In this document: piece after piece, positions 55,492 to 64,000 of the stretch
Layout of the letters: every line of letters starts with the position of its first letter
Position numbering within the stretch: the stretch's first letter is position 1
NCBI GenBank assembly: GCA_028023455.1
Contig: JAQFVV010006270.1
Location: forward strand, 4,742,834-4,806,833
DNA length: 64,000 nucleotides
Source: Epiperipatus broadwayi
Taxonomy: Eukaryota > Onychophora > Udeonychophora > Euonychophora > Peripatidae
Direction: 5' to 3'
Notes under the pieces: model-generated
Seen by the model: the letters and a program-made list of their open reading frames with translations, nothing else
The model's database searches: none
What the model was told of the DNA's origin: nothing
Position numbers and translations under genes: made by a program

Positions 55492-58400
55492 CAGTGGTTT
55501 TCAACACCTGGTCCATGGACCAGCACTGGGCTGCAGATGTTTTCTGCCAATCCGTGCTAAACTGGCAGGAAAGTTTGTAATAAAATAATAAGATTTTAAA
55601 CTTTTAATTAATATAAACAATTTTTATTTATCTTTTCATCACATTTTTACAGAATGAAAAAATCTAATCAATCATACATAAATTAATTTGTTTTTCTATT
55701 TATCACAGATGTTTATGGGGGGGGGGGGTAGAATTAAATTTTTTATTATTTTTCTAAAAAAATTAAAAATTAAAAAAAAAAGTTTTTTCTTATACAAACA
55801 CCATATATATTCTAACCTTGTCTTGTGCATCCTCACTTCAGAATAGTATATGATATAAAATAAAACAGGTTCTAGCTCAGTTAATAATTGATAAATGAAA
55901 TATGCAGCATTAAAATTAAATATTTCACTAGCTCAAATTTAAAATGCGAATAAGGTTCAGCTTATAAAAATAAATCAAATAAATATTTAATATTTTCATG
56001 AGACTTGAAGTGAAAATACAGGTGACAAGATAGATTACATTGAGCCAATATCCCACAGGATACTACCTCAATGGCATAAGAACACTATCCCCCCTTATTA
56101 CTATTTCAAATAACAAACTCATAGTATTCTTATGACTTTAATAACTTCTACTCACTAAGATTAAGCTAATAATTACATCTTAATTGCCTATTTATAATAA
56201 TCTAGCTCAATAAAAATCTCAGGTTCATAAAGTTTATTCTAAGTTAATAAAAAATACGGTAGTAAAATATGAGAAGGGATTTTATGTCATAATCTACTAC
56301 ACTGAAACTAATAATAATAAATAATAATAATAATAATAATAATATTCTTCATTGTTTAACTACTACTGGATATCTTTTCTTTTATTATAATTTTATTACC
56401 ATAATAAAATAATACAATAACTTTATATAATCTTTTATCTTCATGTAATAATATAATGAATTCGTGGTAGCATATGATAATCTGATAAACAAAGGATGTG
56501 TGGCAACTGATAGCATATAATTCAGTATACTATTGTGATAACTGATTTATGACCAATAAAACAATGTAAAATTATAATTATTTAATTAAAAGAATACCAA
56601 TAAATATTTAAATTCTTAAATAATTCTCTATTTATCTTTTGTGCAAAATTATATATTTGTTTCAATTGTTATAAATATATCGTGATTTCATGCAGTGAAG
56701 TAGAGAAATAAACAATCAAGACACAAAAATTTTGAAAAACAGATTTTAACAAAGTTTATTAACAACAACAAATAAAATAAACAATTTATGTACACTATTT
56801 ACAATGGATATCCTTATTTTAATCTTACATTTTTATCTACTAAGTTATATAAAAAATAGTTTATAGTTTAGTTATATCTTTATTTATACTTAAGACAAAA
56901 TAATAAAAAAATGTTACCATTTGGTTTCTCGTTATGGTTAACTTATTGCAAATATATTTACTTATTTTATTAGCAAAATATTTCATCCTTAATATTATTA
57001 AAACTAGCTTATTTTTAAAACATTCATAGGAAAACATTCTATAGAAAACAAAAATTAACATTACAATGAATATGGATTTCTCAAAATATTAAAAAAAAAT
57101 TTCATCTTGCAAAGTCAAAGATGTTAGATAAAATATTCATCCAAAATTCAGTACTAGATTTTAGTGTTTTATCACACGATGTTTACTAATCATAATACAT
57201 TCTTATTTAGCCTTACTTTAGTATGATATAAGTGTAATAATCAATATATTCCTGTTATTCAATGAACAAAAATATACTATGCATATTGTTTATATAATTT
57301 ACTTTGTACTATTGTATTTTAAAAATATGCAATACATATTTTTCTTCAAAAAAAATAAAGCATTCAAAAATAATCAACATTCTAAAGAAAATATCTTGTT
57401 TAGATACTCTATTTTAAAAATTTATATTTCATTTCCGAAAATAAATTCAAAATATATTCTATGATTCTTTCCTTTCCTTAGGATACTTTGGACCTTCAAT
57501 TTCAAGTTATAAATTCTATTCCTTCTAAGCAAATAAACCAATCTTATACAAAACGATAGCATAACCTAAGTTCTAAATTATTTATCATTTCTTTTCAAAA
57601 TATCTTACCAAAACGATGCAGTTACATGAAATAAAGATAGCGAAACAGATGTATAGAATTTAAGGAAGAAAGCTAGAGTATCACTCATAATATATCTCAA
57701 AAACATGGCAGTGCATTACAAGAAAGAGGTATGACCTTTACCTGTCTAATAACCTCTAATACATGAACGATGTTAAAGCTATTTCTTCAGCTTTATTAGA
57801 ACATCAAATATTTAAAGAAATATAAAACACTGTCCAAATAAAATGTGTACCAGTCATAAGGCTTTGTTAACTATGCTGATATCCACATAAAGACTAAATA
57901 TTATTCACATTCCTTATAACATCCTATTTCTTAAAACATCATCTTGGTTTCCTGTTCACTAAGTACTTCCAAGCCACTATCTCAACATTATTTCTCAAGA
58001 TTTTCCACATCTTACATCGATAAATAACTATCTGCATTTACAAAACAATAAATAAAATTCATTGATAATTTAAAACAATTTCACTGTTCCACAAGAAAAG
58101 TTTGTCTACTTCATCATTCTGTATGTTTAATCATATACAATCTAACTAGACAATATTTGAATATCCAATAACATGAAAAGTTTTAAAAGAATCACATAAT
58201 TATTTGTTATTATGTTGGATTATATCATTAATATAAAAAAAATCGTCATATGCATATTTTCAAATCAATCCTATCTCATAATGTTTTTTTAAAATGTTGT
58301 ATGAAATGCGTTACATATAATTAAAACTTTTACACTTCATTCCTAATATCCATAGATGATCCAAAGAAAACAAAAATATACATTATAAATTATTAATAGT

Positions 58401-60644
58401 CATTATTATTACCAAAAATAACCTTTATCTGGTTATCATATTCAGTAGGCTTCTTCATCCACTAGATACCGATCATTGCAAACATAAAGAAATATACATC
58501 CATACACTTTATTTTAAAATATATTCTTATCTAAATTATTAGATTATTCCATTATAAAATTTTATATCTTCAACAAATTAATGTTTATGTTTTCCTAATC
58601 TTATAAAAAAAAAAATTAGATTTAAACTAGGTTAATAAAAATAAAAGGAATCAAAACTATAATTACATATTTTTTTGACAATAGTTCCCGATAAGTCCAA
58701 AATGTTTATTATTTTCTCTAGAGTTTTTAAAATGTTCTCCTCCAAGTGCATTAAAGTTTAAAAATAAAAATAATTATTAATCCATTTAGTAAAATTTATA
58801 GAAAATAATCCTGGGTCTTTACTGTTCAAAATGAAAATTATTAAACTGTAATATTAAAGAATTATTCTCATGAAGTTTATTCAATATTCTCTGATGCATC
58901 ACTCTGTTCAATTTAACTTAAGTTATCCGGTAAACTTTTATACAATATTTGTATTTTCATGGATCCATCCTTTATTTATCTACTATATGTTCATTTTTTT
59001 ATATAGGTTTTATTTCTTAATAAGTTCTTTTTAATTCTTGTAAAATATATATTTAAAAAAAATGTTTCCTTCAAAAAGGACTAAACATTCTATTTCTTTC
59101 ATTATATTTTATGATAACTCATATAATATAAATATCTTATTCTTTTTTAAAAAAAAAAACTCCTGGATAAGCTTATAATTAATGTGTCACAAATTTTTTT
59201 AGATGGCAAATAGTTTTCTGTTTAAGCTTCCAGCATAATGCCCGAATTATTTTTATATGAGTTAGAATAATCCTCCGGTTGAGCATAAATAAAGCTGTAT
59301 TATAATTTAAACATATTTTATTTTGTAGGATATCCATCTCTATTGCATAGTTTAGGTTAAACTTCAGATAAAATACTCCTGGTACTAACTTTTAAAAATT
59401 AGAAAATCATTTTCACGAAGTTCCCAAATATATTATTTTTTTAAAACTCTCTTTTGCAAAATACTTCTAAAAATATCTTTTTTGCAAATAAACTATAAGA
59501 AAGTATTAAAAAAAATTGACTAAAATAAAAATTTAAAAATACTATCTCTTTGATAGCTATAATTTATCTTTCTCTGGTTTCAATACATTATTAATCTCCC
59601 CTGATACCCCCCATGCAATTCATATTTATAGTCTGTAAGAATACCTCATTTGATTGGTTAATTCTTACTTTTAGCTTGAGAACAAATTTACATATTTTCA
59701 ATTTTTTACAGAATTGAATTTCAAAATTACAAATTATGACGTAATTAACTTAAAATATTATTTAAAATACTACTTTTAAATCAATTATTATTTTATTAAA
59801 ATTATTTAAACATTTAAAATAATTTTTTAAAATAACTTTAATAACCTATTCCATTCTTAATATTCAATTTATCTAGTTTTATTTAAACAAAATATTTAAT
59901 TTTTTTATTAACTGTATTCGTCTTTATTACATTATTATTTTATTACATTATTTAAAACATTACATACGATAGTTAACTTAATATTTATTATTATTTGCTT
60001 TTATGATAGGCAATAATTCCATCCAATTCTATAATATAACTTTTAAAATATTTTAAACTTTGTTACTTTAAATACAATCAAGCATGTGTGTGAAAGTATG
60101 TAGTATATACAAGTCACATGATTAATAACTTTGACAGACGATTTTCAATCTATTTCTCTGCCTAGACTAATAAAATTGATACACTTATTATATTTAATAA
60201 TATAATTATAAAAATTTGGAAAAATAATTTAAAATATAGAATTAAATACAATTTTCACCATCATAAAGTTTATATTTAAAATATATTATATTACTTTTGA
60301 TTATTAAACATAGTTTATAAATTTAAATACTGTATAACATTTATTTATCTATACATTTAAGATTATTAAAATTGAACCTTTTAAATATACTTTTAATATT
60401 TATAGCTGTATTATTTAATATGGCCAGCTTTTACAACCATATGAAACAATATTTTAAGCTTTACATAACTATTTTTTAAATGATTCACTATAATTTTATA
60501 TACTACATATTTGCTTTAGCCTCAAATTGTACTTTAAAAATATAATCGACAAACTATAATTAATGTATTAAAAGAACATATTCTAAAATTTAAAATTTTT
60601 AGTAATTGACTGTTATGAACTATTACTGACCTATAGAAAAGGGC

Positions 60645-60685
<41 letters not shown>

Positions 60686-61110
60686 CTTCATCTTGCATAT
60701 TTAACATTAAATACAGATATTACATTTATCATAATCATTGTTATGTAATTACATCAGCTGTGATATTTCCCAACATTCAGGTGAATAACATTTTATTCTT
60801 GCATGTTTTAACAATGAAATAATAAAAGTAGAAATGCAAGCACATTAATGAGAATGATTGTTATTGTACTGTTTTCTGTAGGAGTATTACTGCATAACTC
60901 AAAAAAGAGTGTTCAGCAAATGAAGGTAAGCAATGCAACACCATTACAATACACAGTAACTAGTATGCCATTTGGTCAATTATAACAATTATACTCATCT
61001 AAGGTTAAACAGTTTACATCTTTAAGAAAATTTATCTGTAAACTGCCAGTCCGCAAAAATCTTATCTTATTTTTGCCAATCCGCAAGTGTGAAAAGATTG
61101 AAGACCATTA
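55492..61110. mobile_element. Candidate hAT-type insertion, 5.6 kb, G-poor interior
   Basis: The left end CAGTGGTTTTCAACA and right end (inverted) TAATGGTCTTCAATC share TGGT-TTCAA; 8-bp flanks CTCTAGTC (55484-55491) and TTCTAGTC (61111-61118) match at 7 of 8. GCCAATCCG and ACTGGCAG / CTGCCAGT occur subterminally at both ends. Between them I see no transposase: the interior, especially 56.7-60.6 kb, is extremely AT-rich with very few G on the plus strand. Also contains a (TAA)n at about 56309-56345 and a (TA)n at 60648-60684. A chance pair of ends in two unrelated hAT copies is the alternative. Confidence 0.45.
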
Positions 61111-61129
61111 TTCTAGTCTAAGTAAAGAC

Positions 61130-62175
61130 TAATAAAAATTATTAATAGGCACTTTTTTTTTTTGCCGAGTTGGTATATTTTAAATAAATTAATATAATTT
61201 TGTTACTCACACAGTGTTATATATCTATTAATACGGTTATAAATCCTTTTTATGTAATTATTTACATAAGCAATAAATTAAGTTATTCATGCATCGGTGG
61301 GTGGTAGAGAAATTATACTTTTAAGAAAAATACAAATATGGGCTATAGATTAAAAAAAGTTGACAAACCTTGAATTAGATTATTATATTCTCAATTCTAA
61401 TTTTCAATTTTCAGAACCTTTCATCTGCTCTTCTCCAAATCTTTATCCCTCTGATATGCAGTTTTTAAAACTTCACATAGCATTCATGCTTAACAACCAC
61501 ATGAGATAATTATAAGTATAACATGTTTAGATGTGTGTCACTTCATCTTAATCAATATGATTTTACAATAAACCAGCTATTAAGTAGTCTTGTAGTTGTT
61601 TTTTGTAATATTTACTCAATGGATAGTATTACTATTCTCTAAATTGCCTAGTTTAGTGTAGTAATTGATGATGGATTCTGGAATTTAAGGTCAATCAATC
61701 ATGGATCCAGCTCTTTTTCTTTCAATGCCTGAATTTCTTACGAATTCTCTGATGGAAAGGGCATTCAGGTTTTTTTTTATCACTACTGTCAACAGGAGAT
61801 AACAAGAACATGAATGAGCTTCAATTTTAACAATTTTTTCCTCCAATCATCAGATAAAACACTGTCTTAGAAACAAAAGTTAGAGTGGATACAGTTTTTT
61901 TATATAAGAATAACTATATTTGGGCATTGTTAAATTTCAATAGAAAATAACTTTTAATAAGTAAAGTTTAAAAAGGATGGGTGAAAATCCACATTGTTGA
62001 TTCAGAATTTGTGTTGCTTAAAATATTTCCAAAAAAATATTATAAAGTTTTATTTGCACTATGGTAATTTCTTGTCATTTTTTTGCATTGCTTCAATTAA
62101 TTTCAATTGGAGTATTCATATTCAATATACAATAGTGTCTTGGGGTTGTATCCTATACCTTCTTTAACTCAACAA
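61130..62175. other. Unassigned AT-rich stretch
   Basis: No gene or shared repeat recognised. Confidence 0.35.
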
Positions 62176-62179
62176 ATAG

Positions 62180-62785
62180 TAAATAGTCTTGTTACTCACT
62201 GCTGTCATTTTAATCACATTTTGTATGCAGAATTGTAATCAGTATATAACTCTTAAGTGCCATATTCTATCTGGTAGATAAATTAATTTCACTCTAAATT
62301 ACCAAAATGTTAACAAAGATATGCTTATAAACATCACAGCTCCAAGGGTAGGTGGATTCATTCTATTATTGATTCCTTTGTTCAACATTTAGAGTGCTTT
62401 TAATTCATAACCTGTGGAAATGTGATTTACTTCCTTTGTTTACATACACATTGAGCTATTTTAATTTAAAGTTTATTTAAATCTCATTTAATTATTACAA
62501 CCAAGGTGTTAAAAATGGAATTTTGTCTCCAGCCTTCTATAATTGATGATGAGTTTAATAACTCTTAAGTGCTATATTCTATCTGACTGATAAATTGATT
62601 TTACTCTGAATTACCAGCAACATTGACAAAGGCATGCTTATAAACATCAGAGCTCCAAGGAATAGGCGGATTCATTCTATTCTTAATCTTTTCTTCAATA
62701 TTTAGTGTTTTAATAGCCTGATGGGGACAATTTACTCCCTTTGTTTATATATACTTTGAGTTACATCTAATTTAAAGTTACATAT
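62180..62785 (+). repeat. Two-copy direct repeat, spacing 312 bp
   Basis: AACTCTTAAGTGCYATATTC, GCTTATAAACATCASAGCTC, GGATTCATTCTATT and CCCTTTGTTTA blocks occur in the same order in about 62180-62480 and 62492-62785. About 15-20 % diverged. A mariner remnant follows directly. Confidence 0.8.
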
Positions 62786-62788
62786 ATT

Positions 62789-64000
62789 GAGGTATGACAA
62801 TTTAATCCCTGGAATCACCATATGGTGTTACCCCTGACCTAATTGTATCGAAATCATATAAGTAGTCATGTTTAAACATATTTAAGCTAACACTTGTGTA
62901 AGTTTTAAGCTGATAGAACTAGTTTTTAGTTATCTATTAAGAAGATAATAAATATCCATGCATTTGTCCATGCATTTGGTTAGGCATAAATGGTGATCAA
63001 AATTTTGAGCAATGTATTAATATCAAATTTTGTGTGAAAATCAGCAAATATACTATTGAAATATTACAACTGTTGCAAATGGCTTGTTGCGAAGATGCTA
63101 TAAAAAAATTGAGTATGTTTAAATAGCATAAGAGGTTCAAAAATGGGCATTAAGATGTGATGTAAGAACCCAGAAGTGGATAGCAAGTTAATATTAACAA
63201 AATGTGAGATGTAATATAATCTGACAGATGATTAAGTGTGAGATTTATAGCTAAAGTATTATAGATTAATCAAGAAACAGATTAATTTTAAATAAAGAAT
63301 TGGGCATGAAAAAGATTTTTGTGAGATTTGTGCCTAGGATCTTGACAGATGAACAGCACATGAACAGAAACAGCATCGGTTTGATGTGGCAACCAATCTT
63401 TCTTCAAATATGCATCTGCTTCTGATAGTAATTATGTGTGATGAAACTTGGTGCATCAAGTATGACCTGGAAACAAAATGTCAGAGCATGTAAGGAATGA
63501 AAACCCTGAATTCACTACATCCTAAAAAGACATGCCTGCCATGCTCATAGTTTAAGACCATGCTGGTATGTTTCTTTGATCACAAGGGAATAGTCCACCA
63601 AGAATTTATTGAACAAGGGCAAACAATCAACCAGCAATGTTATTTAAAAATACTTTAGAGATTATGAGATTATGCTCAAAGAAAAAAATCCTAATTGTGG
63701 TCTGATAAGTGGATCATTCATCATGACAATGTATCAAATCATAGTGTTATCATTGTGATAGACTTTTTGACCAAAAATCAATTATATAGCTGGTCTACCT
63801 GTTTTTTCACCTGACTTAGTGTTATCCTTGTGATAGACTTTTTGACCAAAAATCAATTATATAGCTAGTCTACCTGTTTTTTCACCTGACTTAGCTACCT
63901 ATGATTTTTTTGGTTATTTCTAAAATTAAAAACTGCACTGAAAGGATAAAGATTTTCTATTATAACTGACATCCAAGAGATTGTGAGACAGCTGTTCAAC
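62789..64000 (+). pseudogene. mariner-type transposase pseudogene (runs off window)
   Basis: Decayed in several frames. N-terminal HTH segment: EQCINIKFCVKISKYTIEIL (63007 on), then SMFK-x-HKRFKNG. Middle: ILTDEQHMNRNSI (near 63336) and CDETWCIKYDLETKCQ (the conserved GDETW block with catalytic Asp, near 63440). Second block: VCFFDHKGIVHQEFIEQGQTINQ (near 63565). WIIHHDN (the HHDNAPAH block, near 63711) and FSPDLATYDFF (near 63876, with the final DDE/D-type aspartate of the SPDLAPCDFF motif). A 75-bp in-frame tandem duplication (63742-63891) lies before the last block. A likely left terminal repeat, GAGGTATGACAATTTAATCC, is at 62789. The 3' end is outside the window. Confidence 0.85.
63742..63891 (+). 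repeat. 75-bp tandem duplication inside mariner pseudogene
   Basis: AGTGTTATCATTGTGATAGA ... TTTTTTCACCTGACTT is repeated once with two or three substitutions. It inserts 25 codons between the HHDN and SPDLA blocks, so it arose after inactivation. Confidence 0.9.

Noticed and set aside
57279-57464. 61-codon open frame in the G-poor block, and the similar one at 56861-57061
   Set aside because: Composition is that of AT-rich random translation (Ile, Lys, Asn, Tyr, Phe); no motif.

Overview
The window reads as non-coding DNA from an invertebrate animal (metazoan) nuclear genome. It is very AT-rich, has no operons or bacterial gene density, and contains no intact cellular protein gene that I can recognise. 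Almost everything identifiable is mobile: Penelope-like retroelements (PLEs) with GIY-YIG endonuclease ends, small non-autonomous elements carrying hammerhead ribozymes (HHRs), non-LTR retrotransposon 3' ends, a Ty3/gypsy pol remnant, hAT and mariner transposase pseudogenes, and very short tRNA-derived retroposons. The species cannot be settled from sequence alone. A mollusc, arachnid or cnidarian-type genome rich in PLEs would fit.

The dominant theme is self-cleaving RNA. Three families (A, B and C/D here) carry the type I hammerhead core: CUGANGA, helix II, GAAA, a 2-3 bp helix III, then the cleavage residue and a pairing helix I. Copies with the full core lie at 3985-4049 (+), 14946-15004 (-), 15931-15992 (-), 23952-24014 (+), 40216-40272 (-), 41649-41707 (+), 45024-45078 (-), 47826-47895 (+), 49812-49870 (+) and 52241-52310 (+). 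About ten further copies are decayed. Most of these elements are not simple direct units but inverted (foldback) dimers of about 250-900 bp. Many are bounded by 9-17 bp target-site duplications (TSDs), as expected for target-primed reverse transcription. They resemble PLE pLTRs and the non-autonomous 'retrozymes' derived from them.

Layout. 1-8 kb: mostly unassigned AT-rich DNA, one IS3-like transposase scrap near 2.0 kb, a family A element at 3.9-4.1 kb, an inverted repeat at 4.1-4.85 kb and two tRNA-retroposons at 5.2 and 5.7 kb. 8.1-9.3 kb: PLE with foldback 5' end. 9.8-12.0 kb: a cluster of family B elements, one inserted into the Ty3/gypsy pol remnant (11.6-13.8 kb). 14.8-15.5 kb: family C foldback. 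17.7-18.6 kb: DNA transposon with terminal inverted repeats (TIRs). 19.3-21.3 kb: a 2-kb palindrome made of two head-to-head PLE 3' halves. 23.1-25.3 kb: hAT transposase pseudogene split by a family A foldback. 26.7-27.9 and 47.9-49.2 kb: two copies of one non-LTR element. 28.9-30.4 kb: three more tRNA-retroposons and a family B foldback. 33.9-35.1 kb: a poly(A) retroposon with TSD. 36.5-37.2 kb: third PLE. 38-45 kb: family B, C and D ribozyme elements. 46.6-54.8 kb: more family B elements and foldbacks. 55.5-61.1 kb: a 5.6-kb, G-poor, AT-rich block with hAT-like ends. 62.2-64 kb: a 312-bp tandem duplication and a mariner pseudogene running off the window.

The elements work together only in the parasitic sense. 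The PLEs with endonuclease domains are the likely source of the machinery that copies the small HHR elements; the LINE-type RT may mobilise the tRNA-retroposons. None of the autonomous copies in this window is intact.
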